A DNA stretch of 64,000 bases from Aculops lycopersici. Lineage: Eukaryota > Arthropoda > Arachnida > Trombidiformes > Eriophyidae. Both the position numbers and the translations under genes were made by a program. The stretch lies in NCBI GenBank assembly GCA_015350385.1, contig WNKI01000001.1, positions 662,496 through 726,495 of the forward strand, given 5' to 3'. The notes under the pieces were generated by a model. That model was given only the letters and a program-made list of their open reading frames with translations. It ran no database searches and was not told the DNA's origin. The first letter of the stretch is position 1. Each line of letters starts with the position of its first letter. Positions 33,867 to 42,608 of this stretch are shown piece by piece.

Positions 33867-35004
33867 CCGTCAGGCAAGTTGGTCACAGTTAGTTGGATCT
33901 CTTGGATAGATTTTATACTTGATTTAGTTGCCGTTGTTTGCTTTGCTATTTCTCCACCGTTGACTAGTTGCTGGAAAGTGGAGGCGGCGACAAGTCTCTC
34001 TCCCTCTTTGCCTAACCAGTTTGACTGGCGGCCGCCAGATCTAGATCTCGCGCAGGTTATCTAATAGTAGTACTAGTGGATCTCTACCAGCTTACAACCC
34101 GACAGCAATCGGCTCGCTGGCAGGTAATTGGTGGAGGGTAAATAAATATAGACGAGAGGAATATCACTTGTCTGCGGCTTTCTATGGATCTTTCTCTCTA
34201 TCTCTTTTCGTTGCGTTAATTGGATACTTGAGCGACGAAGGTGAGAAAGAGCCGCCCTAAGTGAGCTTACTTCTTGAGCTCAGTTGCTCATAGTCGTGGT
34301 TGTCGTCTTGATCGCTGTCGCAAGCTCACAGGTAAAGATGCGAGCGAGAATTCAATTGGATAATAGTGATTATGATTGCGGTGGTTGTATAATAAGGAGG
34401 ACACATTTAGCCAGCGCCGTCAGAGTAAGTGGGCTGGCTTGCTTCTTTGGCAACGCGACCACTACGATATACGAGAAACTAGAGGAGAGAGAGAGGGAGA
34501 GGACCGCCTACGAAAGTTTATTGGTGGCAGCGGCTGCAGCGGCAGTGGTAGTTGCCCAAGTTACAAGACAACAACAAACCAGCAGCCACTCGCTTGTGCT
34601 GCTTTTTCCATCGGGGAACGAGCAACGACTGCTACAGCATAAACAGCAATAGCAGCAGCAGAATCTAAGGCCGAAAGGAAAAGTAGCAGAGGCAGCAAAG
34701 CACACAAGTCGCTTTGTGCGGCAACAGCGGCAGCGGCGGCCGCAGTAGCAGCAGCTAGTGCGAGCGCGGCAACGCACATTGCAAATCCAGCGGCACACAG
34801 TAGCGGCAGCCCAAGTTGGCTGTCTGTGCGTTCGCTTGCGTTGCCCGAGTGACGGCCAGCGAGGCGCAGACACTTGTTGCCGGTCTTGCTTTGTCTAGCT
34901 TACCAGCGACGATTGGCGATGTCCATGTGTTTGCATTGCCACTGGCTAACTAGGGAAAACTCGCCAACATACCCGTCGGCTAGCTTTTCTTTCGCAACTA
35001 CAGA

Positions 35005-35042
35005 GCGAGAGAGAGAAGAGAGGGAGAGGGAGAGGGAGAGAG
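35005..35042. repeat. GA-rich simple repeat
   Basis: GAGA/GGGAGA tract on the plus strand. GAGA tracts are common in arthropod promoters, so a regulatory role for EFA6 is possible. Confidence 0.75.
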
Positions 35043-35357
35043 TGTGCACCTGTGAAACTAAAACTCGAATGCAAACTCGTAGCTCGTAACTCAATTCGAC
35101 AGGTGAAAAGCTAAACGGACAGCTAGATGGCAAACTCGCCATTCGCTTTCATCGTCAATCCATTTCTTTTCGTTCGTTTGCGCGTTTGGTTCGCATCTAT
35201 GGATTCAGCTGGCGAAGAACCATCTACAATCGGACAGTTGAATCCAGTCACACAACCTAACAAAAGCGAGGATGGCCAGTGCCTTTCTCGGCTTGTTCCC
35301 GAATCTAGCTTTGCAAGTGTGAGAGGCGCAATCACAGAGTGAGATCAAGAGCATCGG

Positions 35358-35390
35358 GTGGCGGCGGCGGCGGCGGCGGCGGCAGCAGCG
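35358..35390. repeat. (GGC)n repeat
   Basis: Ten or so GGC triplets in the non-coding region upstream of EFA6. Similar arrays lie at 53901-53922 and 56979-57001. Confidence 0.8.
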
Positions 35391-36780
35391 ATCGCAAGGA
35401 ACGAAGTTTGAGTGGCCGATTGGATGGCTAGTCTAGTGTCTATTCAAACTAATGCCACTCTCGGCTAGCTTGCCAAACTAGCGGACCAGCCAGACCAACT
35501 AAACGAACGGGCGAACGGCTCGGCCACTGCTTTTTTCAATCCTCCCTTCATATGCATCAACTCATCGGCTAGCGCCGCATTTAGCCTCAGTTTCGGTCGA
35601 TCTGGTCGTAATCGAAGGATACAAGTTGTAGTTGCTTTTGTTATCGTGAAAGTTGTTACTGCGACTTGCATCTCTAAAGCTAGCAAACAGTAAACTCAAC
35701 TGGTGGTCTGAGCCAGCAACGTATGTTTGTTGGTGTAGATAGATAGTGGAGTTGCGCAATAGTAGCAACTTACAAAGAAAGTGCATCCTAATGCATTGGA
35801 ATGCAATCGAATCAAATTCATCTTCGTCTTCGTCATCGCCATCGACTGCTGCCGCTAGCACTCAGCTTACCAAAAACTCTAGTGATTTGATTCTCTTTAG
35901 CTTCTCGCTAAGCGAGCAAAAAATCCCGCTCTAGATGAAGGGATTAGTGGGGCGTCTCGTGTTAACAAGTTCGTCATCGACTTTTAGAATAGCGGCTGTC
36001 AGCTAGCCAACTTGCCTCAACTGCTTACTGATAGATGAGCTCATGTTTTTTGCGGTGGGCGGCCCAAATTATAAGCGTGAACAACAGCAGCAACCATCTC
36101 GGCATCTTGACATTGAGGTTGCCGAAGTCGTAGCCAATCGTCGCCTTGTCTCGTCTAACTTGCTGTTTCTGCTGCTGCCGCCCCTCGAATCTTTGCGACT
36201 CCACTTGAGTCGATGGTGGTGGTGGTGCTGCTAATCATTCCTTTAATTGCACGATGTGCGCCAAATGTAGCCATGAGCCGGCTGCGAGACGCCGACACAG
36301 ATGTTAAATATTGTACCACGCAAGGGAACCATAGGGTTTGCTCGCAAACTCAACCCCGACGACGACGCCCCAGATGATGCGCGAGCTCGACAAGATTAAT
36401 GGCGGTCGATCTGTTTGCCCACTGTTGTCTCGTGTTGTGTCTAAGTCGTTTGTACTTGATGAATACAAATGACTCCAATCCACATTGACATTGTAACATA
36501 GACAACAAACTTTACTACTTCTACTCATACTTGCACTTTCACCGATACAACTACCACTTCTATTTCGTGACGACTCTAGTGACAATCGCCACTCACATCT
36601 TATCTTAGCTTACCTACTGATTCTTGTATCACACAACTTCCTTTGTTAATTGACGAGCAAGTAGATAACAATCAAAATATCTAGGTTTAGTAGATAAGCG
36701 AAACAAACCGGAACAAGTAAAGTTGCTTGAAATTCTTATCACCTCACGGACCGAAGGAAACACAGACGGCCAAAGATACA

Positions 36781-37692
36781 ATGGTCGAATTAACGAGAAT
36801 TCAAAAGGTTACAGTGGTGAGTTTGCTCTTGATACTCGCGATAACGGCAGCCTACTACGGTCTTCGCACGCCACCAGCACAAAATGTTTCGCAGGCACTT
36901 AAACCGGAAGGACTGGCCAGGATGTCTGAAGTAGCGAATCAACAGCCAGCACAACCGCAAACACAACCACAGCCACCGATACTAAGACCTGCCTCTCCTG
37001 TGCCAGCAGAGACACCTGTTGAATCATCGCCCGCGCCGATATCAACCGCTGCCTTGCCCTCTACTCAGCAACAAACAGGTAGCACTTCCGCAGAGCCTTT
37101 ATCATCGGCCTCTGTCACAACTTTGGAAGTTAATCGCAAGCGACTGACTCTTGAGGTTTCTGCAGATCCTATCACAGAGTCAACTCATAACCAATCTCAA
37201 GCACCTGTCATCACTATCATAAGCACTACATCCCAGCCGTCCGGTGAAACTAGTCCAACCTCCACTGCAATTCCTGCGACGACAACAAGAGCAAACGAAA
37301 ACTCAGTGATGATCAGCACTACCGGTGAGCCGAGTCAGTTCGGCATGCCAATGACTCCATCGCCAGACCAACCACCAGTTGACTTTGGCTTTATGGCCCC
37401 CGTTAATCAACCAAATCAACCAGCGAATTCAATGCAACAGAATCCACAACCTCAGCTACAGATGGCCATACAACCACTACCACCACCACCACCACCACCA
37501 CCAATGAATATACAGCCACCGATGATGCCGATGCCAGATCCTAGAATGCAACCTATGCCACCCATGCAACAAATGCCGCCAATACAACCAATGGATCAGC
37601 AACAACCGCCTGCAGATCAACAACAAAAGCCGCACATGGGCTGGGATCAACAACAACAACCACCAAATAGCGCGATGATCTCAGGGTTGTAA
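36781..37692 (+). CDS. Single-pass membrane-anchored Pro/Gln-rich protein, unknown
   Basis: The first ATG of the frame is at 36781, giving 303 residues. After a short basic start (MVELTRIQK) residues 10-28 form one hydrophobic segment (VTVVSLLLILAITAAYYGL), a likely signal anchor or uncleaved signal peptide. The rest is low complexity: Ser/Thr/Pro-rich up to about residue 200, then Met/Pro/Gln-rich repeats with an eight-Pro run and MQPMPPMQQMPPIQPM-type repeats. One NVS sequon lies just after the membrane segment. The composition resembles type II or secreted mucin-like or matrix proteins, but I recognise no family. The clear anchor, the long open frame and the compact position between genes support real coding. 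Confidence 0.6.
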   Translation: MVELTRIQKVTVVSLLLILAITAAYYGLRTPPAQNVSQALKPEGLARMSEVANQQPAQPQTQPQPPILRPASPVPAETPVESSPAPISTAALPSTQQQTGSTSAEPLSSASVTTLEVNRKRLTLEVSADPITESTHNQSQAPVITIISTTSQPSGETSPTSTAIPATTTRANENSVMISTTGEPSQFGMPMTPSPDQPPVDFGFMAPVNQPNQPANSMQQNPQPQLQMAIQPLPPPPPPPPMNIQPPMMPMPDPRMQPMPPMQQMPPIQPMDQQQPPADQQQKPHMGWDQQQQPPNSAMISGL

Positions 37693-37901
37693 ATCACTAA
37701 AACCTCGTCAATTTATTCGCATTTATCCTTCAAGATGTGATTGTCATGTTTAAAAATTTTATTTGAGATTGATGAATCCGTTGCGTTGTAATGATTTCGT
37801 GTGTCAGCTTATATGAGATATGTTTCTGTTCAATCATAACAACAAGTTAATTGCTTCGACCATTAAATGATTGCATCTATATTACAGTCGCTATCTCCTG
37901 A

Positions 37902-38651
37902 TTAACTCTTCGGAGACGCCCTGTATGTTTCGAAGATAATAGGAGAATGGTTCTTCTTGTAAACTAAACCATCCACTCTGATTATCTTCGAGTGAGTTTC
38001 TTTGGTTAATTGGACGCTGTTCTGGCAGTAATTATTTAACATTTTCATATACATCATATCCCAATCGTTAACCAGACCTTTAGAGCTTAGTGAGGTTGCA
38101 GCTACAAATGGGGCAACCATCTTGAGGGGTACAAATTTGGCCAATTTTGGTGGATTTTCTGGTGGAGCAACTGCCTTCTTAATATAGGGAATTAGTAATG
38201 TTTGTGAGGGATCATCGGGATCCACTCTCATCTTGTAAACTCCCAGGTACTCTAGACAGGCGTCACTCTTCGGATTGTTATACAATTCGTTTGACAGATT
38301 CAAGAATCTAGATAATGATCTGACGTCCTCAAAATTGATGATCACATCTTTGCTTGTGAAAAATTGCTCGCCATAACGAGCATTGTTATGCTGGAAGTTT
38401 ATGGTATTCAACAGCTTGGCCTCGGCAGGGGTTATGTAGAAACTCTTGAGTGTTAGGCATTGGAAGACACTTTGATCTAAACCGTCATATTTTTTTATAA
38501 TCTCCTGTTCTACTATTCTAACTGGACAATATTTTTGATCGTTGGTCCTAAAGATAACGGGAACGGCAAAGTTGTCATTACCCAGTTTCTCCCAACCGAA
38601 TCTACCCTCGACTGAGGGAGTATCAATAACTACCTTTGCGTTGCTTGTCAT
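37902..38651 (-). CDS. Conserved-looking protein of unknown function
   Basis: A single-exon frame of 249 residues with ATG at 38651. Unlike its neighbours it has no low-complexity tracts and looks globular. Order is suggested by the segments YCPVRIVEQEIIKKYDGLDQ, SVFQCLTLKSFYITPAEAKL, LNTINFQHNNARYGEQFFTS and VIINFEDVRSLSRFLNLSNE. It has no signal peptide or membrane segment, so it is probably intracellular. I believe similar uncharacterised proteins occur in arthropods, but I cannot name the family and give no function. It diverges from WDR20 across about 470 bp and converges with the membrane-anchored protein gene. Confidence 0.75.
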   Translation of the reverse strand: MTSNAKVVIDTPSVEGRFGWEKLGNDNFAVPVIFRTNDQKYCPVRIVEQEIIKKYDGLDQSVFQCLTLKSFYITPAEAKLLNTINFQHNNARYGEQFFTSKDVIINFEDVRSLSRFLNLSNELYNNPKSDACLEYLGVYKMRVDPDDPSQTLLIPYIKKAVAPPENPPKLAKFVPLKMVAPFVAATSLSSKGLVNDWDMMYMKMLNNYCQNSVQLTKETHSKIIRVDGLVYKKNHSPIIFETYRASPKS

Positions 38652-39125
38652 AATTAGTTGCTGTTTTTGGTTTCTTCGTAATACTAGATAGTATTTGTGT
38701 CTTCTTGGAACAAAATTGATTATAGACCCTATAGAGGTAATAAAAAACGTGGATTAATTTCGGTGATGGTATGGAAAGGATTCAATATTTCTAGATTTCA
38801 AAATACAGTTGAGATTTGCTTCTTCGAGTGACAACCGAGCAAACGTGTGTGGTCTCGTGTGCGTCGTGAAATTTTGCCAATCAAAACACAAGAATTCTCA
38901 CCAAAATCACGTGTCATGGAATCTTTTTCATTCCTCCATTCTATCTGGCGAATCAAAACAATTTATCTATTAGTTTTAATTCTAAATTCTCGATTTGATA
39001 GATTAGTAGCAGTTACCGCCTCTACCTTTTCTATATGGCAGTCTAACTGTAATTTTAAATCTTGATCCTGCATCTTGATTACACCCCAAAAGGAGGTAAC
39101 AATAACAACTCAAATACCTAACATC
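38652..39125. promoter_or_regulatory. Divergent promoter region of the unknown gene and WDR20
   Basis: The two start codons point away from each other over 474 bp of AT-rich DNA, so both promoters and 5' UTRs must lie here. I see no strong TATA box or other recognisable site. Confidence 0.45.
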
Positions 39126-41234
39126 ATGCAATTGCAATCGGATAAAGCTCATCGTAATGATGAAATCAAGACGCAGTTCCGAGCCCGAGAGGGTTACTAC
39201 AAGCTTATGAACTCGCCTGATTATTCCCAACGCTCTCAGAGGGCGATGGGTTTCAGTACCGGTACGGCAAACAGTAACTCATCTACTGCAAGCAATGAGA
39301 AAACGTTTATCAAGATCTCATTAGTAACAATGAACAACAACAATCATAACGGTGATCACCAACTACAACCATCAGGATCTAGGATATCAGCACATTCGCA
39401 ATTGCAACACCAAAACTCACTGTCGTCCTCGACAACCTTGACCAATCGATCACAACAACAGAAAAATCCCAATAGCCCCACTTCATCGCCAAATCAAAAC
39501 GGTGGCAGTAATGTTCATATCAACTATGCAAGAAACCCTAGGGTTCGTGATACAAAGATATGTTTTAATGTTGGAAAGGAACTGTTCGTTTATAACTACG
39601 AGGGAGTTCGGAATGGACCCGATGCAAGTAACCCTATTTACAAGCGATCCTACAAAGGCTCATCACCGACTTGTCATGATTTCAATCAGGCCATCGCAAG
39701 TTCTGGCCAAATTTGCCTTCTAGTCGGCTTCTCGCACGGCCAAGTGCAACTCATCAACCTAAACGGTAGTGATGATTCCGAATCTGTGAAAGAATTCAAT
39801 GTAGACAGATTGATAGACAAGACTCGTGTCACATGCATAAAATGGTTACCGAATTCACCTAGCCTATTCCTCGTGGCTCATGCAAGTGGTCAGCTATATT
39901 TATATAAGGTCGATCTACCTTGCGGACCCACTGCACCATTCTACCAGATATACAAGCAATCGGAAGGTGTAGTTGTATACACTTGCAAAACTAAGACACC
40001 TCGAAACCCTATCTACAAATGGACAATCGGTGCTCAAGCAAATGTTGCTGCCGCTACAAATGCAAATCTAGCATGTTCATCTACATCCCTAAATAGCATT
40101 GAAAATGAGAGTCACTCGTTGAACGAGTTTGTTTTTTCGCCATGTGCCAAGTACCTAGCCTGTGTATCCCAAGACGGATTCTTGAGAGTATTCTGTTATG
40201 ACACCATGGAACTGATTGGTAGAGCCCGCAGTTATTACGGCGGTCTCTCATGTGTCTGTTGGAGTCCGGATGGGAAGTATGTCGTGACAGGTGGCGAAGA
40301 TGATCTCATAACAGTATGGTCCTTTGTGGAACGACGTGTAGTTGCCCGAGGAGTTGGACACAAGTCATGGGTATCAGTGGTTGCGTTTGACACCTTCTAC
40401 TCCGGCTACGAATTGAACAACGACGACGTCGACAATGACGATGAAGACGAGGACGACGAAGAGCTGAAAGAGTTGGACGATGATGATATGGGGGACGATA
40501 TGATCGATCAAAATGAAACTAGGATTAGCTCAAGACTCAATAGAACAGGAACCAATAACCCATCGACAACCTCCTATCGATTCGGCTCGGTTGGACAAGA
40601 TACTCAGCTTTGCTTTTGGGATCTCAATGATGACCTCCTTAGACAGCCGATCGCCAAAAACCGATTCAGTTCAATCGGAGGTGCCAACAGTGTGATAAAT
40701 TTGGATGACATCTCAGCATCTCTGGACAACAATGTTGATGCAACATTAACCTCAAGTCAGAATAATACTACCCAGCTCAACAATACTAGCACCAGTAATA
40801 GTAACCAGAGAAACGGTACAACAACTGGTTATAACAGCCACACCTTGGAACCCCAGTCAAAGAGCAAGACAAGTGCATTCACCAAGACCTTCAGTCTTGT
40901 TGGCAAGCGGGACAAGCGAAAGATCATTGGAAACATGAGTAATAATCTCGATTGTTCTCCGACAGGCTTGGTTGATGATCCCATCAAATTACTAGGAAGT
41001 CCAATATGCCCGCGAATGAATGAAATACCAATACTAGAACCATTAGTCTGCAAAAAAATCTCTTTTGAACGTTTGACGTCACTGATTTTCTGCCAAGGTG
41101 GATTCATAACTTCATGTCAAGATGGTTATGTTTTCTCCTGGGCTCGACCATCCAGACGACCTGTGAGATATAGTCCAAGTGCAAGTAACGAAGAGCTTAG
41201 AGTTATCGATGTTGGAACTAGCTCAGCTGTTTGA
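39126..41234 (+). CDS. WDR20: WDR20, activator subunit of USP12/USP46 deubiquitinases
   Basis: Starting at the ATG at 39126 this is a 702-residue single-exon protein. WDR20 is a WD40 protein that binds and activates the USP12-WDR48 and USP46-WDR48 deubiquitinases. It matches the family in order: NDEIKTQFRAREGYYKLMNS near the N-terminus, CFNVGKELFVYNYEGVRNG, SPTCHDFNQAIAS, RLIDKTRVTCIKWLPNSPSL, KYLACVSQDGFLRVFCYDT, GGLSCVCWSPDGKYVVTGGE, VARGVGHKSWVSVVAFD, YRFGSVGQDTQLCFWDLNDD and, near the end, ICPRMNEIPILEPLVCKKIS. An acidic Asp/Glu stretch replaces the variable loop after the fifth repeat, and Ser/Asn-rich inserts enlarge the first 100 residues. The frame is open slightly upstream but has no earlier ATG, so 39126 is preferred. 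Identification is secure. Confidence 0.95.
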   Translation: MQLQSDKAHRNDEIKTQFRAREGYYKLMNSPDYSQRSQRAMGFSTGTANSNSSTASNEKTFIKISLVTMNNNNHNGDHQLQPSGSRISAHSQLQHQNSLSSSTTLTNRSQQQKNPNSPTSSPNQNGGSNVHINYARNPRVRDTKICFNVGKELFVYNYEGVRNGPDASNPIYKRSYKGSSPTCHDFNQAIASSGQICLLVGFSHGQVQLINLNGSDDSESVKEFNVDRLIDKTRVTCIKWLPNSPSLFLVAHASGQLYLYKVDLPCGPTAPFYQIYKQSEGVVVYTCKTKTPRNPIYKWTIGAQANVAAATNANLACSSTSLNSIENESHSLNEFVFSPCAKYLACVSQDGFLRVFCYDTMELIGRARSYYGGLSCVCWSPDGKYVVTGGEDDLITVWSFVERRVVARGVGHKSWVSVVAFDTFYSGYELNNDDVDNDDEDEDDEELKELDDDDMGDDMIDQNETRISSRLNRTGTNNPSTTSYRFGSVGQDTQLCFWDLNDDLLRQPIAKNRFSSIGGANSVINLDDISASLDNNVDATLTSSQNNTTQLNNTSTSNSNQRNGTTTGYNSHTLEPQSKSKTSAFTKTFSLVGKRDKRKIIGNMSNNLDCSPTGLVDDPIKLLGSPICPRMNEIPILEPLVCKKISFERLTSLIFCQGGFITSCQDGYVFSWARPSRRPVRYSPSASNEELRVIDVGTSSAV

Positions 41235-41424
41235 TTATTAAATATTTGCATCGACTAGAATTATTCGTCAACCATGATCTAAATAACCAAATTAACTTGA
41301 ATAGATGATCTTGATGCGTTTGTAGCTGGTTAGCAGTTGCAATTTTCATTATTGATATTCCATATATGTTTGCATGATATTTATAATGGGTTAGTAGTAT
41401 TGCTCTCCGTTCCAGTTCCTATCC

Positions 41425-42090
41425 TTAGTTGATGCGTGTTACTGCTTGCATTGAAAAGTTTGGATTGGCTGGACTAATATCGACAAACTTCTTGACGACT
41501 TTGATGGCATCCCTCAAGAAAGTTTTCTCGCTTGTTGGCCCATGATTGATAGGCCCGTGCTTACGTCCATCCATCTCGTAGATGGTGTTGCCGTTGTTGA
41601 TAATACTAATGAAATGATACTCAACAGATTCGGAGGCAGCAGGTGCCTCAGTTTGTCCCTCGACACTGGCTGTTTCATGGGCGGCCGCAATGGTTTCACA
41701 AGATTCGAATTTGTTTGCCTTCACTTCGGGTTCTAGTGTCTTTGAATCCTTGATGAACTCCTTGATGGACGAGTTTGGTTCAAAGTCTTCATCTGAGCAC
41801 TGATTTGCTAGTAGATGAATCAAAGCCATGGTTGCACAAGCATTCCTGATAGTTTGTCGCATGAAATAAAGTCTCCCCTTAGCCTCTTCGTCGACAGTTT
41901 GCTCAGTCTCGCCTCTTATAGGATAACATAGTAATATACCTTCAACTTTGCCCTCAACCATTTGTAGGAGTTCATCATCGAAGCCCAAAACGTCAACAAC
42001 TGTAATATGAGGCTTCACTCCGACTTTATGAAAGAAGGAGTTCATAACCTCGGGGTTAGATTCCATGGGAATCCATTCTAATTTTCCCAT
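41425..42090 (-). CDS. UCHL3: Ubiquitin C-terminal hydrolase UCHL3
   Basis: The 221-residue product of the ATG at 42090 matches UCHL3 (about 230 residues), a cysteine protease that removes small adducts from ubiquitin and NEDD8. The start (LEWIPMESNPEVMNSF), the crossover-loop segment HETASVEGQTEAP and DGRKHGPINHG are diagnostic. Catalytic residues visible are Q79 (oxyanion), C85 in RNACATMALIHLL, H159 in EYHFISIINN and D174 in YEMDGRK. The residue after the catalytic Cys is Ala, where most family members have Gly. The frame continues open for 36 more codons upstream without an ATG and overlaps the end of the UQCC6-like frame, so 42090 is the likely start. It may share a transcript with that frame. 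Confidence 0.93.
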   Translation of the reverse strand: MGKLEWIPMESNPEVMNSFFHKVGVKPHITVVDVLGFDDELLQMVEGKVEGILLCYPIRGETEQTVDEEAKGRLYFMRQTIRNACATMALIHLLANQCSDEDFEPNSSIKEFIKDSKTLEPEVKANKFESCETIAAAHETASVEGQTEAPAASESVEYHFISIINNGNTIYEMDGRKHGPINHGPTSEKTFLRDAIKVVKKFVDISPANPNFSMQAVTRIN

Positions 42091-42137
42091 CTTGTTTGTC
42101 TGTTTTTCTTTCTTTTCCTGATATTGGGTCGATCTAC

Positions 42138-42326
42138 CTAATGGGATATTTGTTGCTTCTGCTGCGGCTTCTTCTGCGAGTCTAAATACTCTTTCCAAAG
42201 TAGGGTTTTCTTCTCCTCAGTGATCTTATCTAAATCGGCAAGGGGCTTCAAGTAAACGTGAACCAGTTGCGAGCCAGCGGTGAAAGCTAATATACTTTGT
42301 AGGAAGATTTTGCTCCGAGGATTCAT
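42138..42326 (-). CDS. UQCC6: UQCC6 (BRAWNIN)-like micropeptide
   Basis: This 62-codon frame has ATG at 42326. UQCC6 is a short inner-membrane micropeptide needed for complex III assembly. The sequence has a short basic start (MNPRSK), a single hydrophobic helix (IFLQSILAFTAG) and then SQLVHVYLKPLADLDKI. That order, with K.F..S.LA..AG...VH.Y..P, matches the vertebrate protein position by position without gaps, followed by a charged helical tail (ITEEKKTLLWKEYLDSQKK). Vertebrate UQCC6 has about 71 residues. PET117, another small SK-TM-VHV protein, was considered but lacks the Y..P motif and the AG pair. The stop lies 47 bp before the UCHL3 ATG on the same strand, so one dicistronic mRNA is possible. 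The 5' side faces POLR3E across a 282-bp divergent promoter. Confidence 0.75.
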   Translation of the reverse strand: MNPRSKIFLQSILAFTAGSQLVHVYLKPLADLDKITEEKKTLLWKEYLDSQKKPQQKQQISH

Positions 42327-42608
42327 GTCTTGAAATAGGTCAGATCATTCATGTTCGACTTATTCGCGCTGCCAGTGCCAGTTTTTCGTTACTGTTTATT
42401 CTACGAGATAAAGAAGAGCTAACGAACACGAGGTGAATGCCGAAAAATATTTGCTCTGTCTCGCATGCATCTTCTCCACGTTCATTCGCGCCAACAACAG
42501 CGTGCATCAACACTGTCACCTAGCAAAGGTGTCTAGATTATTTATACTTATACAATTCCATTATCATCATTATATCTCAACTTATTTGATGCCATCTACC
42601 TATACAAT
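42327..42608. promoter_or_regulatory. Divergent promoter of UQCC6-UCHL3 and POLR3E
   Basis: The 282 bp between two divergent start codons must hold both transcription starts. No clear TATA box or named element is visible. This is the only obvious promoter for UCHL3 as well, since 47 bp separate it from the UQCC6-like frame. Confidence 0.5.

Larger units (their letters stand above)
33867..36780. other. Non-coding region upstream of EFA6 and of the membrane protein gene
   Basis: About 2.9 kb with no credible protein. On the minus strand, donor-like strings GTAAGC/GTAAGT occur near 34272, 34909, 35770, 35867 and 36611, several within the word GTAAGCTA, which would fit alternative non-coding first exons of EFA6. 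I could not identify a convincing acceptor close to its ATG. GA-rich (35005-35042) and GGC (35358-35390) repeats and a copy of TAGCTTGCCA (35466-35475) are present. Confidence 0.4.

Noticed and set aside
42138..42326. Small frame as PET117 instead of UQCC6
   Set aside because: PET117 shares SK-helix-VHV but lacks the AG pair before VH, the Y..P motif and the correct length; the ungapped match to UQCC6 is better.
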